The notes under the pieces were generated by a model. It was given only the letters and a program-made list of their open reading frames with translations. It was not told the DNA's origin and searched no databases. From a virus: a DNA stretch of 33,956 nt. Within the stretch, counting starts at the first letter, position 1. Each line of letters opens with the position of its first letter. The DNA is taken from positions 1 through 33,956 of the IMG/VR virus record IMGVR_UViG_3300034119_000805. One strand, 5' to 3'. The translations under genes were made by a program, and so were the position numbers. This document shows, piece by piece, positions 13,716 to 22,410 of the stretch.

Positions 13716-13868
13716 TCACTTAGCGTCTTTGGCCTTGATCAAGCCGATGCCAGCCGTCACGGCTGCGAATGCGCCGACAAAATCGGGCGCACCACCTTTG
13801 AGGATTTGGATGCCAACGCCCGAAAGCGTAGCCACAATTGTCAGGATGCCTAATGCGGTTGTTCTCAT
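13716..13868 (-). CDS. Small two-helix membrane protein, lysis cassette, 50 aa
   Basis: The ATG at 13868 overlaps the stop of the putative holin (ATGA). Two hydrophobic segments, ALGILTIVATLSGVGIQIL and FVGAFAAVTAGIGLI, are separated by KGGAPD, and the end is basic (KAKDAK). This is a hairpin-type membrane protein. Placed between a holin candidate and the amidase it could be a second holin, an antiholin or a pinholin-like protein. No family is certain. Confidence 0.65.
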   Translation of the reverse strand: MRTTALGILTIVATLSGVGIQILKGGAPDFVGAFAAVTAGIGLIKAKDAK

Positions 13869-14107
13869 TTGTCTGTGGGGTTATTTCTCTTGCGCCATTT
13901 CACAATGATCTGGCTGACCATGTTATACAGTGAAATAATACTGATTGCAAGCAGAATAACGCTGCCGCTAAAGCGTACCCACCAGTCCAGTTGTTCCTGA
14001 AATGAAGTAATTAGAGCGAGTGAGGATGCGGCGATTCCAGTAAATCCATTAGTGTAAGACCACATAGGGTTAACAGATAGGTCAGTGGTTAAGTGGTCGC
14101 TAATCAT
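13865..14107 (-). CDS. Holin candidate, 80 aa
   Basis: The N-terminus is polar (MISDHLTTDLSVNPMWSYTN), followed by hydrophobic segments GFTGIAASSLALITSF and FSGSVILLAISIISLYNMVS, and a basic C-terminus (KWRKRNNPTDK). Length, topology and position just upstream of a small membrane gene and the amidase fit a phage holin that permeabilises the inner membrane. It lacks sequence features that would name a holin class. It starts 6 nt after the stop of the connector-like gene. Confidence 0.65.
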   Translation of the reverse strand: MISDHLTTDLSVNPMWSYTNGFTGIAASSLALITSFQEQLDWWVRFSGSVILLAISIISLYNMVSQIIVKWRKRNNPTDK

Positions 14108-14112
14108 TTTAC

Positions 14113-15042
14113 TTAGTACATGTTGTATGGAGTCCCGTTTCCTGAATAAGGGTCGATGGTAAAGACTTGTCGTGCACCGCCTCTGGAGGCATCTTTTTCC
14201 TCTTCCAGTAGCTGGCGGCAGACTTGCCAGTGGTAGCCAGAGCGTTCGATGTCAGCGTTGTCTTCCGCTGTAGTGGCGAGAATAGCGCATTTAATGGCGT
14301 TCACGTTACCCAAATAGACGATGTCGGACTCGTCCATCAGCGGCAGGAACGCCCTCTTGAGGAGTAGGAAGACCTTCTGAGTAGCTCCATTGTTTGGTTC
14401 GCTAGTGCGGAAACGCCTGTATCGGGCAACGAAATCCCCTCTTCCTTCTGCCAGAGTGTAGGTGTCTGCTCCTGCTATTCCGACGAGGCGGACGTTCACT
14501 GGAATGCCTTCAAAACGGACTTCGACCACTTTACGGATGTCCGTATGGGGCGACAGCATTGAGGCGGCATTGCTGATATCGTAGGTATAGTTGCTTGTCG
14601 CGCCACTTTCCCGCTCATAAACGACATGAACGTAGCCGTCGTTCGGCAAAGTCGTGTTAGGCGAGATAGGCTCCAGACGCAAAGTATGGTTGGTGTCGTT
14701 GGGCAGGACTTCCTTTACCGGACCGTAACCGTCGTCAACAACACCGAAAATCGGGAAGGCTTTGTATCCATTGGGGACTCCAGCGATTTTGTAGTCATGC
14801 CATTGGGCCCACAAGTTCTTAGGAGTGCCGTCCACTGTGGCGCACATGATCGATTCGGCTTCTGCTGGAAGGGAGAAATAGCCGTTCGGAGTGGTAATCT
14901 CCAGCTCGTAGCAGAGATCCCGCCAGTAGCCCATCGCGTAGAGCCGTGGCAGGACCAGATTCAAAACTGGCAGGAACCTCTGATCAGGCGAACAGTAGTT
15001 CGACAGCTGGTCAGACAGAGACTTTACGGTCATAGCGGGCAT
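14113..15042 (-). CDS. Virion protein, possible head-tail connector/adaptor, 309 aa
   Basis: The N-terminal part is helical (KSLSDQLSNYC, RFLPVLNLVLPRLYAMGYWR), the middle is beta-rich (YFSLPAEAESIMCATVDG, YVHVVYERESG, VVEVRFEGIPVNVRLVG) and the C-terminal part is again helical (GNVNAIKCAILATTAEDNAD, WQVCRQLLEEEKDASRG). Helix-sandwich-helix layouts of about this size are seen in short-tailed phage adaptor and tail-tube-A proteins at the portal. The gene is near the end of the morphogenesis operon. It may start at the first Met or three codons later. A structural role is likely; the adaptor call is inference. Confidence 0.55.
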   Translation of the reverse strand: MPAMTVKSLSDQLSNYCSPDQRFLPVLNLVLPRLYAMGYWRDLCYELEITTPNGYFSLPAEAESIMCATVDGTPKNLWAQWHDYKIAGVPNGYKAFPIFGVVDDGYGPVKEVLPNDTNHTLRLEPISPNTTLPNDGYVHVVYERESGATSNYTYDISNAASMLSPHTDIRKVVEVRFEGIPVNVRLVGIAGADTYTLAEGRGDFVARYRRFRTSEPNNGATQKVFLLLKRAFLPLMDESDIVYLGNVNAIKCAILATTAEDNADIERSGYHWQVCRQLLEEEKDASRGGARQVFTIDPYSGNGTPYNMY

Positions 15043-15084
15043 AGGGGCAGCTTACAGGAAAAAGGGTTGGGGGTCAAGGATGGT

Positions 15085-15447
15085 TTACCACTTGCCGATG
15101 GGGCACTTTTCAGTAGCCATCCTCAGTTTGGCTTGCGTGGAACAGCCGCACTTCTTGCAGCGGCCAGTGCCCGCCATGCCAGCGGCGTCCCAGAATGCGC
15201 AGTCTTTACAGGTTTCAAGTCGGATATTAAAGATTTTTTTATCAACTAACTCGAACCTATTTTTCGCCCATTCTATTGTTGAATTAGCAAGGCTGGATAT
15301 CATTTTGCCTAAATTATTTTTGTTTTGAGATATACATAGCGAGCACACTCCTTTACTAGGATATCCTCCATATAAATTTAATAAACACTTGTTTGCTTTT
15401 GGAGAAAACTCTTCAGCAAATTTACATTTATGAGATTGTAAATTCAT
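15085..15447 (-). CDS. Cys-rich zinc-binding protein (DUF6171-like), 120 aa
   Basis: The C-terminal half has CKDCAFWDAAGMAGTGRCKK, then CGCSTQAKLRMATEKCPIGKW, a compact Cys-rich module that recurs in phage genomes. The N-terminal half has another set of Cys (HKCKF, NKCLLN, GVCSLC). Base composition changes within the gene: the first half (15240-15447) is AT-rich like the island to its right, while the second half is like the core genome, so a recombination junction may lie inside it. Function unknown; zinc binding is likely. Confidence 0.65.
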   Translation of the reverse strand: MNLQSHKCKFAEEFSPKANKCLLNLYGGYPSKGVCSLCISQNKNNLGKMISSLANSTIEWAKNRFELVDKKIFNIRLETCKDCAFWDAAGMAGTGRCKKCGCSTQAKLRMATEKCPIGKW

Positions 15448-16543
15448 ACGAAACGCTTACTTCTCCACAATTTCCACCACTATAACCAGAACCAGAACCC
15501 GATATTGGAAGGCTCCCATCTGTTTCTACTTTATCAGATCCCATTCCTAGAAAGCATGGTGGGGTGCTAGAATTATTAGAATAAAATTGCGCAGTAAAAA
15601 TTTCTATTCCAAAACCGATTCCGCATTTACTATCGGGACTATCAGATATCTTACCCAAAAAAATGGACACCCCACCTTGGATAGCCTGAAAAGGTTGAGA
15701 GAAACCGCATGGGCCCATTTTACTTAAAATTTGTGTGCCACTACGAATAATAGGATTATATCCTGATTTAGAGAATGTTGCTGAATACGTTAGCGTTACT
15801 GATGTAACGCCTAAAAATTCAGAAATAAAACCACAGTCACCGCAGACGTCACAGTGATCTAAACCTTCGTATTTCTTTTTTTCTTCTTCCGGCTCAGTCT
15901 CGTCTGGATAGAAATATTCTAACACTGTTATTCTTCTCACTATATTAGAATTTTTTTCCTTAGAAAAACGTTGCCTTTTTTTAATTTCTTTAAAAACTAA
16001 TTCGTTATATTCATCACCCTCAAAAGTATAAAGCCCATCAAGAAATGAGGCTGTCCAATTATCTTTATGGTAATAATACTCTCCAAGTATTTTTCCATCA
16101 CTCGTTGCAGGAAAAGCATCTTGGCCAGAAGTTTTTTTAGATTCTATTCTAGTATATTTGTGGGGGCTAAATATTGAATTAACTAATGCTGGTTTTTCAA
16201 AATTAAGTGATTCAAATTGGGGTTCTCTTTTATCGTATGAATTTGCATATTCTTTTTTCAAAGACGTGAACGGCAGGTCTTCGTTGTAACTTTCCATTTC
16301 GTCGGCTCCATACTGTGCTTCATAAACAGCGTATCTATGATTCGTAGTTTTTGGGCTGAACGGAGACGGGCCATCTGTCGTTTTCTCTTCATAAATGCAA
16401 AATTTCTTGACGTTAAATAACCAATTAGTGCAGACCCCAATGTCGGATACCGCGTTGGCTTTTGCGGTTTCCACAGACGTGTTAAAAGAATCGGGGACCA
16501 TTGAAAATCCAGCTCCTTTCGGAGAAATTATAAACGTCGGCAT
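15428..16543 (-). CDS. Hypothetical virion-associated protein, AT-rich island, 371 aa
   Basis: ATG 16543 is used; a TTG six codons upstream is the alternative. The product starts MPTFIISPKGAGFSMVPDSF, is rich in Tyr, Ser, Lys and Glu, has a Cys cluster (DHCDVCGDCGF) near residue 235, and ends in a Gly/Ser-rich beta segment (SGSGSGYSGGNCGEVSVSYE). Strand-rich composition and position among tail genes suggest a virion or host-recognition component. Codons are much more AT-rich than those of the replication genes, which points to separate acquisition. No family is recognised. Its end overlaps the next gene by 20 nt. Confidence 0.6.
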   Translation of the reverse strand: MPTFIISPKGAGFSMVPDSFNTSVETAKANAVSDIGVCTNWLFNVKKFCIYEEKTTDGPSPFSPKTTNHRYAVYEAQYGADEMESYNEDLPFTSLKKEYANSYDKREPQFESLNFEKPALVNSIFSPHKYTRIESKKTSGQDAFPATSDGKILGEYYYHKDNWTASFLDGLYTFEGDEYNELVFKEIKKRQRFSKEKNSNIVRRITVLEYFYPDETEPEEEKKKYEGLDHCDVCGDCGFISEFLGVTSVTLTYSATFSKSGYNPIIRSGTQILSKMGPCGFSQPFQAIQGGVSIFLGKISDSPDSKCGIGFGIEIFTAQFYSNNSSTPPCFLGMGSDKVETDGSLPISGSGSGYSGGNCGEVSVSYEFTIS

Positions 16544-16627
16544 GGATGTTATGTGGCCCAATACACCGGATAAGTCAATGCATTTTTCATTGAATTTTAC
16601 AAAAACAGTTGACTTTAGCGACGAATT

Positions 16628-17551
16628 ATGGGAACATTGAGCATGGCTCTATTAGCAGGTACTACATCACCCCCGCGAGGAAATGGTGACGATACGCTCA
16701 CCCTCCCAAAAGACTGGAATCCTTACTGGCGTACAGAAGGTTCACCTTCTCAATATGGACCGCCCCAAGCGGGGCCTTCTCAATATGGACCCCCCCGATC
16801 GAATTTCGACAGCCGCAATTACAATAGTGGTATCGGTGGTGGTGGTGGTGGCGGCGGCTTCAGTAAGGGATTTCTTAATTATTTAGCTGACGCTAGAGCA
16901 ATGAAACTCCGAGAAAAAGAAGCTGGAATTGGTCTAACCGGAGCGCAGACAGGGAAAATCGGAGCTGAGACAGCTGATATTTATGGAATGACAGCTCCCT
17001 CCCAAATGAAAATGAATTTGATGGGGTCACAAATAGATGAAACATACGGCAGAACGGCTCCTACGCGAGCTAGTATGGCTAACATATATGCCGACATAGC
17101 CGGAAAATACGGCCTTACGGCCCCATCAATGGCTAATATGTACGCTACATATGGCAGCACAAATGCGGATTTGATGCGGGCTGGCGGTAGCCGAACCACA
17201 ACAATGAAAAACTTAGGACCATTCGGAGGTGAGACGACGACAACAAGTCCAAATTTTTATTTCAGCAATCCAATGGCTGGCGGTGGTGGCTTCCCAATGG
17301 CTGGCGGTGGCGGTGGCGGTGGTGGCTTCCCAATGGCTGGCGGTGGTGGCTTCCCAATGGCTGGCGGTGGCGGTGGTGGCTTTAACACACCTACTGGAGG
17401 TTTAACCGCACAGTCAATTTTTGATGCCTACGAAAAAGCCCAGAAGGCTAAGGCTATCGTCAAAGAGGGGCGGGAAATGATCGAGGCTACATACGGTAAA
17501 CAACTAGATAGAAGGGGGAGGCGGCTCCCATATAATTATATTATGGGGTGA
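16628..17551 (+). CDS. Glycine-rich repeat protein on the opposite strand, 307 aa
   Basis: This is the only rightward gene of substance in the leftward structural region. The product has a Pro/Tyr repeat (SQYGPPQAG / SQYGPPRS), a run of eight Gly, a repeated segment around ADIYGMTAPS, ANIYADIAGKYGLTAPS and ANMYATYG, then several PMAGGGGF-type repeats. A helical Lys-rich end follows (AYEKAQKAKAIVKEGREMIE). Similar Gly-rich proteins occur in phage virions, but no family is certain. It may start at ATG 16628 or 16643. No SD is visible. The reversed direction inside an AT-rich island suggests a moron or a recently moved gene. Confidence 0.65.
   Translation: MGTLSMALLAGTTSPPRGNGDDTLTLPKDWNPYWRTEGSPSQYGPPQAGPSQYGPPRSNFDSRNYNSGIGGGGGGGGFSKGFLNYLADARAMKLREKEAGIGLTGAQTGKIGAETADIYGMTAPSQMKMNLMGSQIDETYGRTAPTRASMANIYADIAGKYGLTAPSMANMYATYGSTNADLMRAGGSRTTTMKNLGPFGGETTTTSPNFYFSNPMAGGGGFPMAGGGGGGGGFPMAGGGGFPMAGGGGGGFNTPTGGLTAQSIFDAYEKAQKAKAIVKEGREMIEATYGKQLDRRGRRLPYNYIMG
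17270..17382 (+). repeat. Tandem Gly-repeat DNA
   Basis: The unit CCAATGGCTGGCGGTGG appears four times with variable GGTGGC runs between copies. It encodes the PMAGGGGF repeats of the gene at 16628-17551. Such triplet-rich tracts change length easily by slippage, so the protein probably varies between strains. Confidence 0.85.
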
Positions 17552-17561
17552 AAAGCCCCCA

Positions 17562-17972
17562 CTAAAGTGTTTTGAATCCAAAGTCAACTGGCACAGTCAT
17601 GCGGCCAGCTGCTCCGTCTTTCCAAACAAAGAATTGATAACTTATTTCGGCTTTCGATCGTTTAACGTCTATTTCTAATTCAGATGCACAATTTGTTCTC
17701 TGATTAGTTTGTTGTAAACTATCATTCCTTCTATTAATTTTAGCAAAGTTTTCAGAGTTTTTTTTCAGTTGTGCTCTTTCATAGTCGTTTTTAAGATCTA
17801 AAAATAGATCTCTTTGATCTTTTCCTGAAGTACCAATTCCGGCAGCCCGTGCGGTTCGACCCAACATTAGATTGGTGCTCAAATCATCAGTATTGATGCC
17901 GAGAGATTGTGCAATTTTTTTTGCTTCTCTGCGGTCGCTTATACTTATTTTTTTGTTATACGCATCGCCCAT
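17562..17972 (-). CDS. Hypothetical protein, AT-rich island, 136 aa
   Basis: A Lys/Asp-rich helical N-terminus (SISDRREAKKIAQSLGI) is followed by LMLGRTARAAGIGTSGKDQR and a long helix (LFLDLKNDYERAQLKKNSEN). The C-terminal part is beta-like (SYQFFVWKDGAAGRMTVPVD). It lies directly downstream of the 612-aa virion protein and converges with the Gly-rich gene, 10 nt from its stop. It might be a chaperone or small structural partner of the neighbouring tail protein; this is only context. Confidence 0.55.
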   Translation of the reverse strand: MGDAYNKKISISDRREAKKIAQSLGINTDDLSTNLMLGRTARAAGIGTSGKDQRDLFLDLKNDYERAQLKKNSENFAKINRRNDSLQQTNQRTNCASELEIDVKRSKAEISYQFFVWKDGAAGRMTVPVDFGFKTL

Positions 17973-17986
17973 AATAATTTATAGTA

Positions 17987-19825
17987 TTATTTCAATTGAG
18001 ACGCGTCGAAGACAGTCGCAACGCATCTATTATAGCCCCATTTATAAGGATCTACTTTGGAGTCAATTAAATACAATCCCGAATTTGGGACAGAAGGTGG
18101 AGAAGTAGCAGCAAAAGAAGTAGGGCTGACGCTTGCCCAAGTAGATTGATTTGCCGAATATGTTCCAGTCACCCTAGCTGTTACATTTTTAGCAATTACC
18201 CCACTTATTGTAACTCCAGCACACAAACACGGACCTATTCTAGAGATCTTAATATCTGTATCCACAGAACCAGTTGCTCCAAAACCTCCGCCTTCAGATG
18301 TCGCCTCTCTATCCTCAGACTTTGACTCAGATTTAGAGGTTGAAAATCTTACCGACGAAGATACTGATTTTCCAGTCGCTACAAGTCTATAAATTTTTGG
18401 TTTAAAAATAGGCCAAGATTCAATATTCTTTCCCGTAAGTGAGCGCAACTTACCAATAACTTTTGCATTTTTATAAGTAAAAAAGTAATAATTTGTAGCT
18501 ATCAAATCTGTAGACCAAATTTCTTCAAGTTCTATATCTAATTCTGGAGTTGCGCTAGCACTTCCAGATGCATTCCCACTCGAAGAACTTGAAGTACTAC
18601 CATCTGTAATCCCCTCACTCCCCCCCCGTTCCGCTTCACTATAGAATCCGTCGGATCTATCTTCATCCCAGATAACCCCTATTTTTTTAAGCATCGGCGG
18701 TAAATTTAAATTTACTCTAGTTTCATGTGACCGGATATAAGAATTAATTTCTTCGGGAGCAAATGAAGTAATTTTTACTGTGCGGTCTTTATTCACCGCT
18801 TCGTAATCAACAGAAGACGGAGTATTTGGAGTTTGTAATTCATTATTCGCACTATTTGAAGTAACAACTTCTTGTTTTTTTACCGATACGCCGTCGAGTA
18901 AATCATCCCATTCTCCAGAATATAGGGTTGGCCATTCATCTACTTTTACTGTTTCTTTAACGTAGGAACCGTCTCCTAACGGAGTTACTCTAGACTCCTG
19001 AATCAAGTATCCAGAATCTGCTTCTAGGAGGCCCGAAGAAAAGGTCTCTTCAGATATAGACACTGTCCCACCGACATAGGACTGGGAGCCAGAAAGCGTT
19101 ACATTTTCCGTCGGTTTATCTCTCGAAACAGTTCGGACAAGTTTGATATCTGGATTGATCTGATTCTGAGTAACTGAAAGTTCAGATCCAGTAAGAGTTG
19201 GCTGTTCCGCAAGACCTTCTACAATCTGTTCTGTTGTCGTTTGAGGGATTGAAGATCGAAATTTTTCTGGGACTAGATCACTCTTTTCCGCCCCATATGA
19301 CAGCTTATAATCGAGAAAAGCTGTTTCAATATACGTGTGAACTTCTGCGACGTACAGAGAATCCAGTTCCTGTTCATTAATCCGCTGTTGTTGGCGATCA
19401 AAGAAAACATATTCTACTCCATCAAACTTATCCTCTGGAATGTTCGGCATAGCCGTTCCAAACGGAATGTCGAGCGGCTGAAAATTTTCACGTAGCGTCA
19501 CATAAGAACGCTGCACAACACGGAACTGGCGCGATGGTCCAATGCCCTGAAGCCCGAACGAAAAGTTGTAGAGATCCTGATTCTCCCTATCAGCTGCGTA
19601 GAAGAACTCGAAGATCTCGTTGCGTTCGATATCAACTGGCTTAATATAAACCAGTTTATGGTTAGGCCATTTGTTGGCATTCGGATACGGGGTTCCGTAT
19701 TCGGGGAAGGGGTTTCCGCGATTACAGTCACGTACTTCACTGAACAAGACATCCCCAATAATCGGGGTTGGGAAGATCTTGCGGTCTTGCCTATATGGGG
19801 CTTGCGGTAATTGAGAGACTGGCAT
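17987..19825 (-). CDS. Large virion protein, probably tail or tail-associated, 612 aa
   Basis: The N-terminal 190 residues (MPVSQLPQAPYRQDRKIFPT onward; FEFFYAADRENQDLYNFSFG) have core-genome base composition. The remainder is more AT-rich, Ser/Thr/Glu-rich and beta-like, with a Ser-rich linker (GSTSSSSSGNASGSASATPE) and a repeat-like end. A conserved N-terminus for virion attachment and a variable distal part is typical of tail fibre, spike or nozzle-associated proteins. Its place right after a fibre gene supports a virion role. No domain can be named. Confidence 0.6.
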   Translation of the reverse strand: MPVSQLPQAPYRQDRKIFPTPIIGDVLFSEVRDCNRGNPFPEYGTPYPNANKWPNHKLVYIKPVDIERNEIFEFFYAADRENQDLYNFSFGLQGIGPSRQFRVVQRSYVTLRENFQPLDIPFGTAMPNIPEDKFDGVEYVFFDRQQQRINEQELDSLYVAEVHTYIETAFLDYKLSYGAEKSDLVPEKFRSSIPQTTTEQIVEGLAEQPTLTGSELSVTQNQINPDIKLVRTVSRDKPTENVTLSGSQSYVGGTVSISEETFSSGLLEADSGYLIQESRVTPLGDGSYVKETVKVDEWPTLYSGEWDDLLDGVSVKKQEVVTSNSANNELQTPNTPSSVDYEAVNKDRTVKITSFAPEEINSYIRSHETRVNLNLPPMLKKIGVIWDEDRSDGFYSEAERGGSEGITDGSTSSSSSGNASGSASATPELDIELEEIWSTDLIATNYYFFTYKNAKVIGKLRSLTGKNIESWPIFKPKIYRLVATGKSVSSSVRFSTSKSESKSEDREATSEGGGFGATGSVDTDIKISRIGPCLCAGVTISGVIAKNVTARVTGTYSANQSTWASVSPTSFAATSPPSVPNSGLYLIDSKVDPYKWGYNRCVATVFDASQLK

Positions 19826-19829
19826 AATT

Positions 19830-21398
19830 TTAGATGAGTGCTACTGCCGTCACGTTCATGAAGTCTATGGTTGCACTATTTGGGGCATCTGCATTCGTAA
19901 CAAACACTTCAATAAAGTCATTAGTCGCTAACTCAACAATAGTTTGGATCGATACGTGAGCCAGATCACCAGCGCCTGCACCAGTTGTTGAAATAATTGA
20001 CGGACTTAATAGGGATGATGTATTCTTATGAAATGCAAACTTATAGTCATTTGTAGCAGTCCCGTGGAAACTTAACGCCGCCGCTATCAAAAACTTACGT
20101 GTTGCAGTTCCTGTATACGTTAATCTGTTACTAGCAGGGTGTGTGAAGTTAGATAAAAAACCCGCCGTTGTTGTTCCGTTAACTTTTACAAAAGTTCCAG
20201 TTGTGCCTATTGATGTTGCGGTAATGCTCGAAATATAATACTCACCGTATGTCGATTGAGTGACTCCTGTACCACCGTCCGCAATAGAAATTGGTGCTTC
20301 ACTAGAAGTAAGAATAGTACCATCAGACTTAATAAAGCCAGACGCTAATGCGGTTACACCAGTACCGCCATTAGCTACTGGAAGGATGCCAGTTACTCCA
20401 GTTGTCAGCGGCAAACCAGTACAACTCGTAAGTGTGCCAGAAGTCGGTGTGCCCAATTGTGGAGTAACGAGTACTGGTGAAGTCGCAAGTACGTTTGCGC
20501 CAGAACCAGTCGAAGTAGTAACACCAGTACCGCCGTTTGCGACTGGGAGGGATCCACTAACGTGTGTAGTTAGGCCAATTTTTCCGTATGATGGAGCAGC
20601 GCCAACACCACCAGAAATAAGAGCATTACCCGTAGCTACATCTGGCAATTTTTGCAGTGTAGACGCTGTATTCGCATAAAGAATATCACCAATTGTATAA
20701 GCCCCAAAACCAGTTCCGCCACTTGTAGCTACAAGAGGAGTTGAGAGAGATATGCCGGAACCAAACGCTACATTGCTAATCGTACCACCAGTAATTGATA
20801 TAGATCCGGAACTTTGTGTGGCCATTGACCCCAGTCCAAGAGTAGAGCGGGCAGAGGAAGCATCCCCGTCTTCAAGAAGAGAGAAAGCAAACGAAGAACA
20901 TGTGATAGATTGAGGACTTCCAGCCCCCAATCCTGAATTCCTGCCGATAATCTGGTAGTCGCTAATCGTTTGCATTTTTGCAAAAGTCACAGCGCCACTC
21001 TCAATGGTTGTAGTTCCACTTGAATTAACTGTAACGTCGCCAGTGACTGCGACGGATGTCGGAACGCTGCCGCTGCTACCTACGAGAATATTGCCACTCG
21101 ACATAGAGGCGAGTTTCGAGTGTGCGATAGCAGCGGAAGCATTGATGTCAGCGTTGACGACTGCTCCAGAGGCGATCGATGTCACGCCAGTATTGGAAAT
21201 AGTAACATCTCCAGTAACGGCAACGGATGTCGGAACGTTGCTGCTGTTGCCTACAAGAACGTTTCCGCTGGTCAGAGAAGCAAGTTTGCTAAAAGCGATT
21301 GCGGCATCGGCTGCGACGGAAGTATTCGTTACTGATCCGACAGATGGAACTGAAACGCCAGCGTCTGAGATGGTCAAGATGTAGGTGTCTGATGGCAT
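19830..21398 (-). CDS. Tail fibre protein with Gly-Gly-Thr-Gly repeats and jelly-roll-like tip, 522 aa
   Basis: The shaft is built from repeated segments such as AVTGDVTISNTGVTSIASGA, AHSKLASMSSGNILVG and several copies of PVANGGTGV, typical of phage fibre shafts and fibre-like structural proteins. The last 120 residues (from about GTFVKVNGTTTAGFL; RKFLIAAALSFHGTATNDYK; NDFIEVFVTNADAP) resemble the C1q/TNF-like jelly rolls that form trimeric receptor-binding tips. It should bind the host surface. The small adaptor gene at 21403-21765 lies 4 nt upstream, as with the second fibre at 22411. Confidence 0.78.
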   Translation of the reverse strand: MPSDTYILTISDAGVSVPSVGSVTNTSVAADAAIAFSKLASLTSGNVLVGNSSNVPTSVAVTGDVTISNTGVTSIASGAVVNADINASAAIAHSKLASMSSGNILVGSSGSVPTSVAVTGDVTVNSSGTTTIESGAVTFAKMQTISDYQIIGRNSGLGAGSPQSITCSSFAFSLLEDGDASSARSTLGLGSMATQSSGSISITGGTISNVAFGSGISLSTPLVATSGGTGFGAYTIGDILYANTASTLQKLPDVATGNALISGGVGAAPSYGKIGLTTHVSGSLPVANGGTGVTTSTGSGANVLATSPVLVTPQLGTPTSGTLTSCTGLPLTTGVTGILPVANGGTGVTALASGFIKSDGTILTSSEAPISIADGGTGVTQSTYGEYYISSITATSIGTTGTFVKVNGTTTAGFLSNFTHPASNRLTYTGTATRKFLIAAALSFHGTATNDYKFAFHKNTSSLLSPSIISTTGAGAGDLAHVSIQTIVELATNDFIEVFVTNADAPNSATIDFMNVTAVALI

Positions 21399-21402
21399 GG
21401 TA

Positions 21403-21765
21403 TTAACTGATTGGGTCTACTGGAACTCCTTTAGTGATGTTAGCTCGTACAGTTACGGAACCATAAAGAAGACGCTCCATGACTGTTCCGCGTTGCATGA
21501 AGATGTCATACTCGTAATCTCCAGCTGGTTTAAGCAGTAGGGTATTTGCCTCTGTAAGGGCTAAGGAAACCTGTCCGTTTACGCCGCTATTGAGAATGGT
21601 CGCCGTAAACGAGACTACCTCTTTCTTAGTAGCCGTCTCACGGATATCAGCATAGAATGTAGCACTGCCGATATTGACGGCAGCACCAGCCTGATTCTGG
21701 ATCGTCAGCACGAAGTTGTATTCGGCAGCGCGATCAATTGTGATATCGTAGTTGGCGGCGAGCAT
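21403..21765 (-). CDS. Beta-sandwich fibre-adaptor protein, copy 1, 120 aa
   Basis: The product MLAANYDITIDRAAEYNFVL is clearly related to the 116-aa protein at 24651-25001 (MSAANYDLSISCGEDFNFTL). Both share an AxIRE strand (ADIRETATKK / AEIREEHKKP), an LSLT/LALTEA segment and an RLLYGSVTVRANI / KLLYGKVNSVANI end. The pattern resembles BppU-type N-terminal domains that attach receptor-binding proteins to phage baseplates. Each copy lies directly upstream of a fibre gene or its satellites. Paralogy is certain by eye; the adaptor function is inference. Confidence 0.7.
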   Translation of the reverse strand: MLAANYDITIDRAAEYNFVLTIQNQAGAAVNIGSATFYADIRETATKKEVVSFTATILNSGVNGQVSLALTEANTLLLKPAGDYEYDIFMQRGTVMERLLYGSVTVRANITKGVPVDPIS

Positions 21766-21777
21766 TTCAGTTTGAGC

Positions 21778-22032
21778 TTAAATAGCTTTGTAGAAGATAG
21801 CTGTTCCAGTAATCACGCCAGTTCCTCCGATAATCGGAGTGTCGATGCGGAGTAATGCTGGATAGGTGATCGACGTTTGGGTTCCGGTAAGGAGCGGTGC
21901 GTTTAGGGCCGTTGTAATTGTGCCGGAAGTAACCCACTGCATAGCGCAGTAATTACCAGCAGGGACGGTTGTAGCGGTCACGATTACAGCACCGCCGCGT
22001 CCGGCATTTTGTTTGAGGATTGTGTCAGTCAT
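21778..22032 (-). CDS. Small beta-rich virion-associated protein, 84 aa
   Basis: The product MTDTILKQNAGRGGAVIVTA is followed by short strand-like Thr/Ile/Gly-rich segments (ITTALNAPLLTGTQTSITYP, IIGGTGVITGTAIFYKA). Composition is that of small structural or fibre-associated proteins. It lies between two fibre modules and is probably co-transcribed with them. No family is recognised. Confidence 0.55.
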   Translation of the reverse strand: MTDTILKQNAGRGGAVIVTATTVPAGNYCAMQWVTSGTITTALNAPLLTGTQTSITYPALLRIDTPIIGGTGVITGTAIFYKAI

Positions 22033-22059
22033 AGGAGTAGTCTATCTAAAGGTTTGGAT

Positions 22060-22401
22060 TTAATCAAGGGTTATTGATCCGTCAGGGTTTGGTGTAAATT
22101 GTGGGATTTGTTCAATCTTTTGTTGGATGATTTCCACAAGATCATCTCGCTTGCCAGTAAATTGTTGCAGCATAAACTGAACCAATTGATTATTCAGTTC
22201 AATCAATTCGACCGCATCAGTTCCCAATGCCTCGATTCGTTCAGTAAGAGTGAATTGGTTGTTAGACCATAAAGCATCGAACGCATTAAGCCATTGCCTA
22301 AACATTTGATCTGCAATTGTTTTTGGCACACGCTTAACCGATTCAATCGTGCGTTGAAGTTGGTCTGGTTGAATTGATTGTTGTTGGTGTAGTAAACTCA
22401 T
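22060..22401 (-). CDS. Helical protein between fibre genes, 113 aa
   Basis: The product is Gln-rich and nearly all helix: MSLLHQQQSIQPDQLQRTIE, then IADQMFRQWLNAFDALWSN, RIEALGTDAVELIELNNQL and FTGKRDDLVEIIQQKIEQI. It ends with a short polar segment. It lies 9 nt after the large fibre gene and could be a fibre chaperone or a small structural partner, as helical genes next to fibres often are. This is context only. Confidence 0.55.
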   Translation of the reverse strand: MSLLHQQQSIQPDQLQRTIESVKRVPKTIADQMFRQWLNAFDALWSNNQFTLTERIEALGTDAVELIELNNQLVQFMLQQFTGKRDDLVEIIQQKIEQIPQFTPNPDGSITLD

Positions 22402-22410
22402 TGTTTGTTA

